NCBI GenBank assembly: GCA_965370435.1
Contig: CBDUUP010000050.1
Span: 1-16,645 of the forward strand
DNA length: 16,645 nt
Source of the DNA: CBDUUP01 sp965370435
Lineage (GTDB): Bacteria; Chloroflexota; Anaerolineae; Anaerolineales; UBA11579
Direction of reading: 5' to 3'
Both the position numbers and the translations under genes were made by a program. How positions within the stretch are numbered: the first letter of the stretch is position 1; the number at the start of each line of letters is the position of its first letter. Below, one piece after another: positions 7,094 to 14,843 of the stretch. Under the pieces are notes generated by a model. The model did no database searches, had not been told where the DNA came from, and worked only from the letters and a program-made list of their open reading frames with translations.

Positions 7094-8242
7094 TCAATCT
7101 TGCAGTGTATACTTGATGACTTTATCCTTGGCCGCCACAAATATCTCGTTTTGGTCGTTGAAGGCGATGCCGAAGGCGGGGCCATCCACTTTGATGAGGT
7201 TGAGATAGCGGCCTTCCGAATCAAAGACTTGGATGCCCTTGATGTCCGCTACGTATACCCGGCCCTGGCCGTCCACCGCGATGGCGCGGGCGGCGCGGAA
7301 CTGTCCGGGTTCGCTTCCTTCGCCACCGAAGCGGTTGAGGAATTGGCCTTCCGGCGAATATTTGAATACTGCTTCGTTGAACGTGCCCAGAGCGTATATG
7401 TTGCCCAGGCCGTCCACCGCCACTTTCATGTTTAGCTCTGAGTCCCCGGATTGGCCGCTTATGGCGTCTTCTATGGTGAAGAGCACGTTGCCCTGAGTGT
7501 CAAAACGGATGATATTGTCATGCGACTTGTACCAGGCGGCCACCAGGCCGCCGTCGGCTGTGGCGACCACGTCATCGAATCCCCACCCCCCGGCGTATTC
7601 CAACAGCCCCAGGAACTGGCCGGTGGCGCCCTCGTAGCGGAGGACCTCGCTGCCGTAGACGACGTAGACGATTCCCTGGCGGTCAACCGTCATGCCGGTC
7701 AAGTATGAATCGCCCTCCACGATAAAGAGGGAGATGAAGTTGCCCTCCGGGTCGAAGACCTGTATCCGGCTATTCCCATATTCGCCGACATAGATATTGC
7801 CCTGGCCGTCCACCCCGATGTGGCGAGCGTCATCGAAATAGCCCGCCCCGGTGCCTTCCTCCCCGAAGGTGAAGGCGACGTTGGCGAAGGCGGGCGTGGG
7901 AACGGGCGTATCTTTGCTTACGATGGGGCCGATCTGGGTGGTGATCCCTCCTATTGAAGTGCTAACTGTACCAATGCCTGCCAGAAAGACGACCCCCGTG
8001 ATGACTGCCCCTAAAACCAATATGATGAACAAGGCCACGACTATCCCTATCCGAGAGCCGGAGGCGCGGCGGTAGGCAGGCGCTGTTTGCACGAAGACTA
8101 CCTGAGGATCATCTTCCCGCAGCTCTTCGGGGACGATGACCGAGGAATTGCAGAACGGACAGGTGACGGTGAGGTCGTCGCCGCCGTCGTATTCTAGCGG
8201 GCCGCCGCAACTGGGGCATTCGAAGGTTTGTGTTTTAGCCAT
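7094..8242 (-). CDS. Zinc-ribbon, single-TM, NHL beta-propeller protein
   Basis: The protein has 382 residues. The N-terminus is a zinc ribbon (Cys9, Cys12, Cys28, Cys31 in CPSCGG...CPFC). A basic stretch, a single hydrophobic helix (about 64-90) and a Thr/Pro linker (PVPTPAF) follow. The rest (120-382) is a six-bladed NHL-type propeller with repeats such as IGVDGQGNIYVGEYGNSRIQVFDPEGNF, VAVDGLGNIYALG and IAVDGQGRVYVADIKGIQVFD. The expected topology is zinc ribbon in the cytoplasm and propeller outside, which would act as a binding platform. ATG 8242 was chosen because the ribbon begins at once; the frame runs on upstream to 8347, but that would start inside a terminator hairpin. The stop is 32 nt before the start of the selenoprotein gene, so the two probably share a transcript. 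The ligand is unknown. Confidence 0.88.
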   Translation of the reverse strand: MAKTQTFECPSCGGPLEYDGGDDLTVTCPFCNSSVIVPEELREDDPQVVFVQTAPAYRRASGSRIGIVVALFIILVLGAVITGVVFLAGIGTVSTSIGGITTQIGPIVSKDTPVPTPAFANVAFTFGEEGTGAGYFDDARHIGVDGQGNIYVGEYGNSRIQVFDPEGNFISLFIVEGDSYLTGMTVDRQGIVYVVYGSEVLRYEGATGQFLGLLEYAGGWGFDDVVATADGGLVAAWYKSHDNIIRFDTQGNVLFTIEDAISGQSGDSELNMKVAVDGLGNIYALGTFNEAVFKYSPEGQFLNRFGGEGSEPGQFRAARAIAVDGQGRVYVADIKGIQVFDSEGRYLNLIKVDGPAFGIAFNDQNEIFVAAKDKVIKYTLQD

Positions 8243-8250
8243 GCGACGAT

Positions 8251-8256
8251 TATACA
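8251..8256 (-). promoter_or_regulatory. Possible -10 element giving a leaderless mRNA
   Basis: On the minus strand a perfect TATAAT lies 8 nt ahead of the ATG at 8242, and no Shine-Dalgarno precedes that ATG. Transcription starting about 7 nt after the -10 would begin at or next to the start codon. No recognisable -35 is seen at 16-18 nt upstream. Confidence 0.35.
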
Positions 8257-8327
8257 TGCAAATCTTGCCGGGGATGCGGTTTTTGATAATGGATTTACTA
8301 TTGAGGGAAAACCAGGCCAATGGGGTG

Positions 8328-8366
8328 AAAAAACTCCCCGCAACCATTATGTTGGCTGCGGGGAGT
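8328..8366 (-). terminator. Rho-independent terminator of LRR gene D
   Basis: On the minus strand ACTCCCCGCA pairs perfectly with TGCGGGGAGT over a 14-nt loop that can pair further, followed at once by six T. It begins 24 nt after the stop codon of the LRR gene at 8390. Its stem sequence differs from the three terminators of the sister genes. Confidence 0.88.
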
Positions 8367-8389
8367 GATATTGGGTCGAGTATTGTAGT

Positions 8390-9892
8390 CTAGGGTTCGG
8401 GGGTAATGCCATCGGAGGTGAAAACGTCAAAGCCGATGATCCCGGTGGCGGAGGGGGATACGTAGAAAGGCCCCATCCGCACCGTATCCACCCTCACAGT
8501 GTCATTGTCCAACACAGAGAGGGTCTCTTGGAGGACGCCGCCCAAGTAGAGTTCAAAGAAGCCATCGTTATTTCCATCCCCGGTGGCCGCGGACCAATAG
8601 ATATCCACAGAGAACCAAGCGTTGGTGGGGACAGCGTAGAAACTCGTCCAGGTCCAGGACTTGTCATCCTCCCCAACCCGGGCTACCACCACATGCTGCG
8701 CGCCGTCCCATCCGGTGAACACCTGGAAGGATTTTCCCGTCCCGCTGCCCAAGAGGATGCCCATCCCTTTGTTGGGGTCGGCGGTGAGGGTCTTTACCTG
8801 CAGGGAGAAACTGGCATGGTAGTAAGCCTCCGCGCTGGGGGTGTCGTCCTGCACGAACATGGGGTGGTTGTCTTCCACGATGGCGCCCAGGCCGTAGCTG
8901 CCTTCAACGGCCGCTAGGGGATGGACGATGAGGCCCAGTCCGGGCGGGATGTACGGGCCGCTGAATAGGCCGCCCATCTCCACAGGGCCTTCTACAGTGG
9001 AGGACCAGGCGGAGGTGTCCCCGCTCTCGAAGCCGTCGGCGAAAATGGCGGCGCAGTTGTAGCCGGAGGTGGTCTTGTTGGCGATCCCGGTGAGCCAGGT
9101 CTGGAAGGGGACATTGTCCGGGGCGCAGAGGTTGGTGTTTTGGTAATAGAAGTAATCCATACTGGTGAGGTTGGTGAAGGACTGGGGAAGCGGCCCGGTG
9201 AACATATTATCGTTCAGGTGAAACCGGGTCATGCCGCTCAAGGCGCCAAATTGGAAGGGAACTATACCGACTAAATTATTGTCATCCACCCGGAGCTGGG
9301 TCAACAATGTGTTGTCGGCTAACTCGACCGGGAGAACGCCGGTCAATCCATTGGAATACATATAAAGGGTGTCAAGGTTGGTAAGGTTTCCCATTTCGGT
9401 GGGGATAGGCCCGCCCAGAGAGTTTTCGTACAGATAGAGATACAGCAAACTGGTCAGGCTGCCGATCTCGGCGGGGATCCCCCCGGTTAGGTTGTTGCTG
9501 CGGATGTTGAGGGTTTGAAGGCTGGTGAGGGCGGCGATTTCGGTGGGAATCGTGCCGGTCAGGTTGTTAGAGGACAGCATGAGCATATTCACGTGCTCCT
9601 CAAAGCAAGTCACGCCATACCAACTGCAAGGGGTTGTGGTTTGCAACCAGTCGGTGTTGGTGTACCAGCTTGCGCCCGCAGCGCTGTTGTACAACGCCAC
9701 CAGCGCGTCGCACTCGGCTTCGGGGATTTCGACCTGTTCGGAGGGATTGGCGCAGCCGGCAAAACCAATACCTTGCATGGGCGCGGCGATGGCCCGGTCT
9801 GGCATCCCTGAACCGGCGGCCAGCAAAGCGGCCAGCAGAAGGGCCATAAGGGTTACTTTGAATTGAAGTGAATGGTGAATGGGGGTTCGCAT
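8390..9892 (-). CDS. Secreted LRR protein D (six LRRs)
   Basis: This 500-residue protein starts at ATG 9892 behind GAGGAG. A signal peptide (hydrophobic FKVTLMALLLAALLAAG, probable cleavage after AIAA) leads into an LRRNT-like cap (about 47-97; Cys pairs, ALVALYNSAAGASW, TPCSWYGVTC). Six plant-type 24-residue LRRs (101-244) follow, with consensus LxxLxLxxNxLxGxIPxxLGxLxx. Next come a degenerate final repeat, a capping NLCAPDNVPFQTWL, and a shared C-terminal domain (283-500) opening with FADGFESGDTSAWSS. That domain contains GDGNNDGFFELYLGG and GTGKSFQVFTGWDG and looks like a lectin- or LamG-type beta sandwich; this is inference. No C-terminal anchor or sorting signal is visible. It probably acts outside the cell in recognition or adhesion. 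It is the last of four tandem paralogues and has its own promoter and terminator. Confidence 0.88.
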   Translation of the reverse strand: MRTPIHHSLQFKVTLMALLLAALLAAGSGMPDRAIAAPMQGIGFAGCANPSEQVEIPEAECDALVALYNSAAGASWYTNTDWLQTTTPCSWYGVTCFEEHVNMLMLSSNNLTGTIPTEIAALTSLQTLNIRSNNLTGGIPAEIGSLTSLLYLYLYENSLGGPIPTEMGNLTNLDTLYMYSNGLTGVLPVELADNTLLTQLRVDDNNLVGIVPFQFGALSGMTRFHLNDNMFTGPLPQSFTNLTSMDYFYYQNTNLCAPDNVPFQTWLTGIANKTTSGYNCAAIFADGFESGDTSAWSSTVEGPVEMGGLFSGPYIPPGLGLIVHPLAAVEGSYGLGAIVEDNHPMFVQDDTPSAEAYYHASFSLQVKTLTADPNKGMGILLGSGTGKSFQVFTGWDGAQHVVVARVGEDDKSWTWTSFYAVPTNAWFSVDIYWSAATGDGNNDGFFELYLGGVLQETLSVLDNDTVRVDTVRMGPFYVSPSATGIIGFDVFTSDGITPEP

Positions 9893-9955
9893 GATATTCT
9901 CCTCGTGGAAAAATGGTTGGTCAATACGCCTGAATGTTCAAATGGAGACAATATT

Positions 9956-9984
9956 ATAGTACAAGCATTTGAGGGAAATGTCAA
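9956..9984 (-). promoter_or_regulatory. Sigma-70 promoter of LRR gene D
   Basis: TTGACA (9979-9984), a 17-nt spacer beginning TTTCCCTCAAA, and -10 TACTAT (9956-9961). The arrangement and spacer match the promoters of LRR genes B and C. The leader to ATG 9892 would be close to 57 nt. Confidence 0.85.
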
Positions 9985-10014
9985 TCTGTATCGCAATCGT
10001 CGAATAACGCCTGG

Positions 10015-10052
10015 TTAAACAAACACCCCGCATCCGATTGGATGCGGGGTGT
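10015..10052 (-). terminator. Terminator of LRR gene C
   Basis: ACACCCCGCATCC (10023-10035) and its exact reverse complement (10040-10052) enclose a 4-nt loop. On the minus strand the stem is followed by TTGTTTAA. It lies 23 nt after the stop of the gene at 10076. Confidence 0.85.
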
Positions 10053-10075
10053 AATATCGCATAAAGTATACGCGT

Positions 10076-11509
10076 CTATGGCGAGTAGACGCTTTCGGAA
10101 GAGAAGGCGTCGAAGCCGATGATCCCGGTGACTCCGGGAGAGACATAGAACGGCCCCAGCTTAACCGAATCCACCGAGACGGCGTCGTTGTCCAATGAGG
10201 GTACTACCTCCTTTAACACGCCATCCAGGTACAAGCTGAAGAAACCGTCATTATTGCCGTCGCCGGTGGCGATGGTCCAATCTATCTCCACCAAGACCCA
10301 ATCGTTGGTGGGGATAACATAGTAGCTGGTCCAAGTCCAGGCGCCATGATCCTCCCCGACCCGGGCTACGATGACGTGCTGGGCGCCGTCCCATCCGGCG
10401 AAGACCTGGAAGGATTTGCCCGTCCCGCTGCCCAGGAGGAGGCCCATCCCCTTGTAGGGGTTGGCGGTGAGGGACTTGACCAGCAGGTAGAACCTGGCCC
10501 GGTAGGAGGTCTCGGCGGCGGGGGAGTCATCCTGCACGAACATGGGGTGTTTGTCCTCCACGATCGCGCCCAGGCCGTAGCCCCCCAAATAGGCTGCCTT
10601 GGGATGGACGATGAGGCCCAATCCGGGCGGGATGTATTGGTCGCTGAACAGGCCGCCGAGTTGGGCGGGACTCTCCACGGTGGAGGACCAGGCGGAGGTG
10701 TCCCCGCTCTCGAAGCCGTCGGAGAAGACCACCTCGCAGTACAAGGTGGTGCCATTCTTGGTTGGCACACCGGTCAACCAGTTTTGGAATGCTACGTTGT
10801 CCGGGGCGCATAGATTTGTGTTGTGATAATAAAACGTAAGCAAGCCGGTAAGGTTGGTAAAGGTCTGGGGCAGAGGCCCGCTCAGTTGGTTGGTGTTCAA
10901 GTTGAGGTGATCCAGGGCGGTCAAGCTGCCCAACTCAGAGGGGATGCTGCCGATAAGTTGATTGACATTCAGTTCGAGTTCATACAAGCTGGTCAGGTTA
11001 CCCAACTCAGGGGGGATGCTGCCGGTGAGGGTGTTGTTGTTCAAGAGAATGGATTGCAAACTTGTCAGACTGCCTATCTCGGCCGGGATGCTGCCGGCGA
11101 GGTTGTTGTTGTACATGTCCAGGTATTCCAAACTTGCCAGGTTGCCTATCTCGGCCGGGATGCTGCCAGTGAGGTTATTGTTCGCCGAGTCTAGCTCGGT
11201 CACATTTCCGGGAACACTCGAGCAGGTCACGCCACGCCAACTGCAAGGGGTGTTGTCTACCAGCCAGCCGGTATTGAAGTTCCAACTAGCGCCTGCGGTG
11301 CTGTTGTATATCGCCACCAGGGCGTCGCATTCCGCTTCGGGGATGTCGGTCTGGTCGCCGGGGTTGGCGCAGCCGGTATAGGAACCTGCATAGGTTTCCG
11401 CGGCGATGGCTCGGTCCGGCATCCCTGAACCGGCGAACAGCAAAGCGGCCAGCAGAAGGGCCATAAAGGTTACTTTGAATTGAGTTGAACGGTGAATGGG
11501 GGTTCGCAT
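10076..11509 (-). CDS. Secreted LRR protein C (five LRRs)
   Basis: This paralogue has 477 residues. ATG 11509 (MRTPIHRS) follows GAGGAG; the longer open frame to 11599 starts on the TTG of the promoter's -35 box and is rejected. Layout: signal peptide (cleavage near AIAA-ET), LRRNT-like cap (TPCSWRGVTC), five 24-residue LRRs (103-222; for example NNLTGSIPAEIGNLAS), one degenerate repeat with the NLCAPDNVAFQNWL cap, and the common C-terminal domain (260-477; FSDGFESGDTSAWSS, GDGNNDGFFSLYLDG). It is closest to gene B: the mature N-termini are nearly identical (AETYAGSY.GCANPGDQTD), both end in YSP, and the DNA between stop and terminator is almost the same. The 48-residue length difference from B equals exactly two LRRs. 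Confidence 0.9.
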   Translation of the reverse strand: MRTPIHRSTQFKVTFMALLLAALLFAGSGMPDRAIAAETYAGSYTGCANPGDQTDIPEAECDALVAIYNSTAGASWNFNTGWLVDNTPCSWRGVTCSSVPGNVTELDSANNNLTGSIPAEIGNLASLEYLDMYNNNLAGSIPAEIGSLTSLQSILLNNNTLTGSIPPELGNLTSLYELELNVNQLIGSIPSELGSLTALDHLNLNTNQLSGPLPQTFTNLTGLLTFYYHNTNLCAPDNVAFQNWLTGVPTKNGTTLYCEVVFSDGFESGDTSAWSSTVESPAQLGGLFSDQYIPPGLGLIVHPKAAYLGGYGLGAIVEDKHPMFVQDDSPAAETSYRARFYLLVKSLTANPYKGMGLLLGSGTGKSFQVFAGWDGAQHVIVARVGEDHGAWTWTSYYVIPTNDWVLVEIDWTIATGDGNNDGFFSLYLDGVLKEVVPSLDNDAVSVDSVKLGPFYVSPGVTGIIGFDAFSSESVYSP

Positions 11510-11570
11510 AATATTCTCCTCATCGAAAGATGGTTGGTCAACACGCCTTATTGTTCGCAGGGTTGTATTT

Positions 11571-11599
11571 ATCTTACAAGGATTTGAGGGAAATGTCAA
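11571..11599 (-). promoter_or_regulatory. Sigma-70 promoter of LRR gene C
   Basis: TTGACA (11594-11599), a 17-nt spacer and TAAGAT (11571-11576). The conserved spacer start TTTCCCTCAAA is present. The leader to ATG 11509 is roughly 55 nt. Confidence 0.88.
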
Positions 11600-11627
11600 T
11601 CTGTTGTCTCAACCGTCGAATTGGCCT

Positions 11628-11665
11628 GGTAACAAACACCCCGCATCCGATTGGATACGGGGTGT
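11628..11665 (-). terminator. Terminator of LRR gene B
   Basis: ACACCCCGCATCC (11636-11648) and GGATACGGGGTGT (11653-11665) pair with a single C-A mismatch around GATT. The minus-strand tail is TTGTTACC. The sequence is nearly identical to the terminator of gene C, including the bases between it and the stop codon. Confidence 0.75.
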
Positions 11666-11688
11666 TATATCGCATAAAGTATACGCGT

Positions 11689-12978
11689 CTATGGCGAGTA
11701 GACGTCTTCGGAGGAGAAGGCGTCGAAGCCGATGATGCCGGTGGCTCCGGGGGACACGTAGGATGGGCCTAAACGAACCGTGTCCACCGAGGCGGCGTCG
11801 TTGTCCAATGCGGGTACCACCTCCTGTATCACGCCATCCAGGTACAGGATGAAGAAGCCGTCATCACTGCCGTCCCCGGTGGCGATGACCCATTCTATCT
11901 CCACCAAGACCCATTCGTTGGTGGGGATGGTGTAGAAATTCGTCCAGGTCCAAGCGCCATGATCCTCCCCGACCCGGGCGACGATGACGTGCTGGGCGCC
12001 GTCCCATCCGGCGAACATCTGGAAGGACTTTCCCGTCCCGCTGCCCAGGAGGATGCCCATCCCCTTGTAGGGGTCGGCGGTGAGGGACTTGACCAGCAGG
12101 TAGAACCTGGCCCGGTAGGAGGTTTCGGCGGAGGGGGAGTCATCCTGCACGAACATGGGGTGTTTGTCCTCTACGATCGCGCCCAGGCCGTAGCCTCCCA
12201 AGTAGGCCGCCTTGGGATGGACGATGAGGCCCAATCCGGGGGGGATGTACTGGTCGCTGAACAGGCCGCCGGTCTGTAACGGCCCCTCTACCATAGAGGA
12301 CCAGGCGGAGGTGTTCCCGCTCTCAAAGCCGTCGGAGAAGACCACCTCGCAGTACAAGGTGGTAGTACCCTTGTATGTCACCCCGGCCATCCAGTTTTGG
12401 AATGCTACGTTGTCCGGGGCGCAAAGGTTGGTGAGATTGTAATATAAGTAACTCAAACTGGTCAGGTTGGTAAACTCCTGTGGCAGAGGCCCGCTTAGTT
12501 GGTTGTTGTTCAGGTATAGATTTAGCAAGTTGGTCAAGTTGCCCAACTCAGCCGGGATGCTGCCGCTCAGTTGGTTGTAGTCCAGGCCGAGGTAATCCAG
12601 GTTGGATATGCTGCCCAACTCAGACGGGATGCTGCCGGTGAGGTTGTTGCTGCTCAAGTCTAGATCGGTCACATATCCCGGAACACTTGAGCAGTCCACG
12701 TTATACCAACTGCAAGGGGTGTCGGTTGCCAGCCAGTCTGTATTGATTGTCCAACTGGCGCCTCCGGCGCTGTTGTATAGCGCAACCAGGGCGTCGCATT
12801 CCGCTTCGGGGATGTCGGTCTGGTCGCCGGGGTTGGCGCAGCCTTTGTAAGACCCCGCATAGGTTTCCGCGGCGATGGCCCGGCCGGGCATCCCCGACCC
12901 GCTGGACAGCATGCCCGCCAGCAGAAGGGTGAAAAGGGCTAACTTAAATTTACGTGAATGGTGAATGGGGGTTCGCAT
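11689..12978 (-). CDS. Secreted LRR protein B (three LRRs)
   Basis: This is the shortest member, 429 residues. ATG 12978 (MRTPIHHSRK) follows GAGGAG; the open frame continues to 13116, but that start is inside the terminator of gene A and upstream of the promoter, so it is not used. Layout: signal peptide (FKLALFTLLLAGML, cleavage near AIAA-ET), LRRNT-like cap (CSWYNVDC), three LRRs (103-174), a degenerate repeat ending NLCAPDNVAFQNWM, and the C-terminal domain (212-429; FSDGFESGNTSAWSS, GDGSDDGFFILYLDG). The small LRR number gives a much shorter solenoid than in its sisters, while both ends are unchanged. Confidence 0.9.
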   Translation of the reverse strand: MRTPIHHSRKFKLALFTLLLAGMLSSGSGMPGRAIAAETYAGSYKGCANPGDQTDIPEAECDALVALYNSAGGASWTINTDWLATDTPCSWYNVDCSSVPGYVTDLDLSSNNLTGSIPSELGSISNLDYLGLDYNQLSGSIPAELGNLTNLLNLYLNNNQLSGPLPQEFTNLTSLSYLYYNLTNLCAPDNVAFQNWMAGVTYKGTTTLYCEVVFSDGFESGNTSAWSSMVEGPLQTGGLFSDQYIPPGLGLIVHPKAAYLGGYGLGAIVEDKHPMFVQDDSPSAETSYRARFYLLVKSLTADPYKGMGILLGSGTGKSFQMFAGWDGAQHVIVARVGEDHGAWTWTNFYTIPTNEWVLVEIEWVIATGDGSDDGFFILYLDGVIQEVVPALDNDAASVDTVRLGPSYVSPGATGIIGFDAFSSEDVYSP

Positions 12979-13039
12979 GATTTTCTCCTCATGAATAGAT
13001 GGTTGGTCAACACCTGATTGTTCGCGTGGATGTAATTTT

Positions 13040-13068
13040 ATCTTACAGGTTTTTGAGGGAAATGTCAA
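13040..13068 (-). promoter_or_regulatory. Sigma-70 promoter of LRR gene B
   Basis: TTGACA (13063-13068), a 17-nt spacer beginning TTTCCCTCAAA, and TAAGAT (13040-13045). It lies between the terminator of gene A and the gene B start, so B can be transcribed alone. Confidence 0.88.
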
Positions 13069-13097
13069 TCTGTTATCGCAATTGTTGAACTGTATGG

Positions 13098-13135
13098 TTA
13101 AAAGAACACCCCGCATCTAATTGGATGCGGGGTGT
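13098..13135 (-). terminator. Terminator of LRR gene A
   Basis: ACACCCCGCATC and GATGCGGGGTGT (stem within 13106-13135) form a 12-bp perfect stem. The minus-strand tail is TCTTTTAACC. It belongs to the same terminator family as those of genes B and C and lies 22 nt past the stop of the gene at 13158. Confidence 0.85.
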
Positions 13136-13157
13136 GATTTAGCGCTGGTATTGGCGG

Positions 13158-14747
13158 CTATGGCTCGGGGAAGACGGTTTCGGAGGAGAAGGCGTCGAAT
13201 CCGATGATGCCGGTGGCGGAGGGGGAGACATAGAACGGACCTAGGCGAACTGTGTCCACTGTGACGGTGTCGTTGTCCAATGTAGGAACGGTCTCTTGGA
13301 GGACGCCGTCCAGGTAGAGGCTGAAGTAGCCGTCGTTGTTGCCGTCCCCGGTAGCGGCGGCCCAGTCCACTTCCACCAAGGCCCAATCGTTGGCAGCAAC
13401 TGTAAAGAAGCCGGTCCAGGTCCAGGAGCCGTCGTCCTCCCCGACTCGGGCGGTGATGACGTGCTGTCCGCCAACCCATCCGGCGAACACCTGGAAAGAT
13501 TTCCCCGTCCCACCACCAAAGAGGATGCCCATCCCCTTGTTGGGGTCGGCGGTGAGGGACTTGACCAGCAGGTTGAACCGCGCCCGGTATTGGGTCTCGG
13601 CGGTGGGGGTGTCGTCTTGGACGAACATGGGATGGTTGTCCTCGACGATGGCGCCCAGGCCGTAGCTGCCTACATAAGCCGCTTTGGGATGGACGATGAG
13701 GCCCAATCCAGGGGGGATGTATTGTCCGCTGAACAGACCGCCGAGTTGAATCGGGCTTTCAACGGTGGAAGACCAGGCGGAGGTGTCCCCGCTCTCGAAG
13801 CCGTCGGTGAAGATGGGGTCGCAGTAATCCCCGTTGGTGGTCAGGGTGGTTATGCCGCCCATCCAGGTGGTGAAATCGGTATTCCCTGGGGCGCATAGGC
13901 TGCTGTTGGCGTAATTGAGCATATTCACAGCGGTGATAGTGGTCAGCGATTGAGGCAGCGGGCCGCTCAAGAGGGTATTATGCAGTTCAAGCTGCTCCAA
14001 GTTCGAAAGGTTGCCCAACTCAGAAGGGACGGTTCCCGACAGGTCGTTATTGTTTAGATGTAAATTCTTCAAATTGGAGAGATTGCCCAATTCCGGCGGG
14101 ATGGCGCCGGTCAGGTTGTTGTTGTTCAAGCGGAGGTAATATAATATCGGTGAACTGCCCAGCTCGGGGGGGATGCTGCCGGTCAATTGGTTGCCGTATA
14201 AATAGAGGCGGATCAAGACCGGCATGGTGGCTAGTTCAACGGGGATACTGCCGGTCAACTGGTTGCCATATAAATAGAGGTCTTGCAGGAAGTCGAGGCG
14301 GCTCAACTGGGGGGGAATCGTGCCGGTCAACCCGTTGTACTGCATTCGAAGGGATTGCAGATTGGTCAGATTGCTCAATTGAAGCGGAATCGTGCCTATG
14401 AGGTTATTGTTATTTAGATCGAGAAAAAGAACATGACCGCTATTACAGGTCACACCGTACCAATTGGTGCAAGGGGTGTTGGATTGCAGCCAGCCGGTTT
14501 TATCGGTCCATCCGGCCCCGGCGGTGCTGTTGTACAAAGTCACCAGAGCGAGGCACTCCTCTGTGGGGAGGTCTTCCTGGTCGGTGGGATTTACGCAGCC
14601 GGTATAACCGCCAATAAACATATCCGCGGCGACGGCCCGGTCCGGCATCCTTGGCCCGGCTGTCAGAAAGCCCGCCAGCAGCGCGGCGATCAAGGTTATT
14701 CTGAATACGTGCTGAAAATGGGGAAGTGGTGAGGGTTGGTTTTTCAC
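13158..14747 (-). CDS. Secreted LRR protein A (seven LRRs)
   Basis: This is the longest member, 529 residues, starting at GTG 14747 with AAGGAG 7 nt upstream. Its signal peptide (FRITLIAALLAGFLTAG, AVAA cleavage) differs most from the others. The LRRNT-like cap (CVNPTDQEDL, LYNSTAGAGW, CTNWYGVTC) leads into seven 24-residue LRRs (106-273). Two adjacent ones are nearly identical (LYLYGNQLTGSIP twice), a sign of recent internal duplication. A degenerate repeat with SSLCAPGNTDFTTWM and the common C-terminal domain (312-529; FTDGFESGDTSAWSS, GDGNNDGYFSLYLDG) follow. It is the first gene of the array in transcription order and the most diverged, so it may be the oldest copy. A secreted recognition or adhesion role is inference from the LRR and beta-sandwich design. 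Confidence 0.9.
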   Translation of the reverse strand: MKNQPSPLPHFQHVFRITLIAALLAGFLTAGPRMPDRAVAADMFIGGYTGCVNPTDQEDLPTEECLALVTLYNSTAGAGWTDKTGWLQSNTPCTNWYGVTCNSGHVLFLDLNNNNLIGTIPLQLSNLTNLQSLRMQYNGLTGTIPPQLSRLDFLQDLYLYGNQLTGSIPVELATMPVLIRLYLYGNQLTGSIPPELGSSPILYYLRLNNNNLTGAIPPELGNLSNLKNLHLNNNDLSGTVPSELGNLSNLEQLELHNTLLSGPLPQSLTTITAVNMLNYANSSLCAPGNTDFTTWMGGITTLTTNGDYCDPIFTDGFESGDTSAWSSTVESPIQLGGLFSGQYIPPGLGLIVHPKAAYVGSYGLGAIVEDNHPMFVQDDTPTAETQYRARFNLLVKSLTADPNKGMGILFGGGTGKSFQVFAGWVGGQHVITARVGEDDGSWTWTGFFTVAANDWALVEVDWAAATGDGNNDGYFSLYLDGVLQETVPTLDNDTVTVDTVRLGPFYVSPSATGIIGFDAFSSETVFPEP

Positions 14748-14843
14748 GATGAGTCTCCTTTGCTTGGATGTGAACTGCTTTGTCTGGAAACATAGTCTTT
14801 GGTGTTACACTACGAAGTCAATCAGGTGCGTTGAAACCAACCC

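Noticed and set aside
6627..7208. 193-codon open frame on the plus strand opposite the selenoprotein gene
   Set aside because: It is Gly- and Val-rich shadow sequence without recognisable motifs, and it crosses the boundary between two well-supported minus-strand genes.
8243..8347. N-terminal extension of the propeller protein from 8347
   Set aside because: The upstream ATG lies inside the loop of the terminator of LRR gene D, and the zinc ribbon begins naturally at the ATG at 8242.
11510..11599. N-terminal extension of LRR protein C from 11599
   Set aside because: The apparent TTG start is the first half of the -35 box TTGACA, upstream of the transcription start; GAGGAG precedes the ATG at 11509.
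12979..13116. N-terminal extension of LRR protein B from 13116
   Set aside because: It would begin within the terminator of gene A and run across the promoter of gene B; GAGGAG precedes the ATG at 12978 and the signal peptide starts there.
13296..13898. 200-codon open frame on the plus strand opposite LRR gene A
   Set aside because: Similar frames occur opposite the same domain in genes B, C and D, they lack family likeness, and they follow from the codon bias of the real minus-strand genes.
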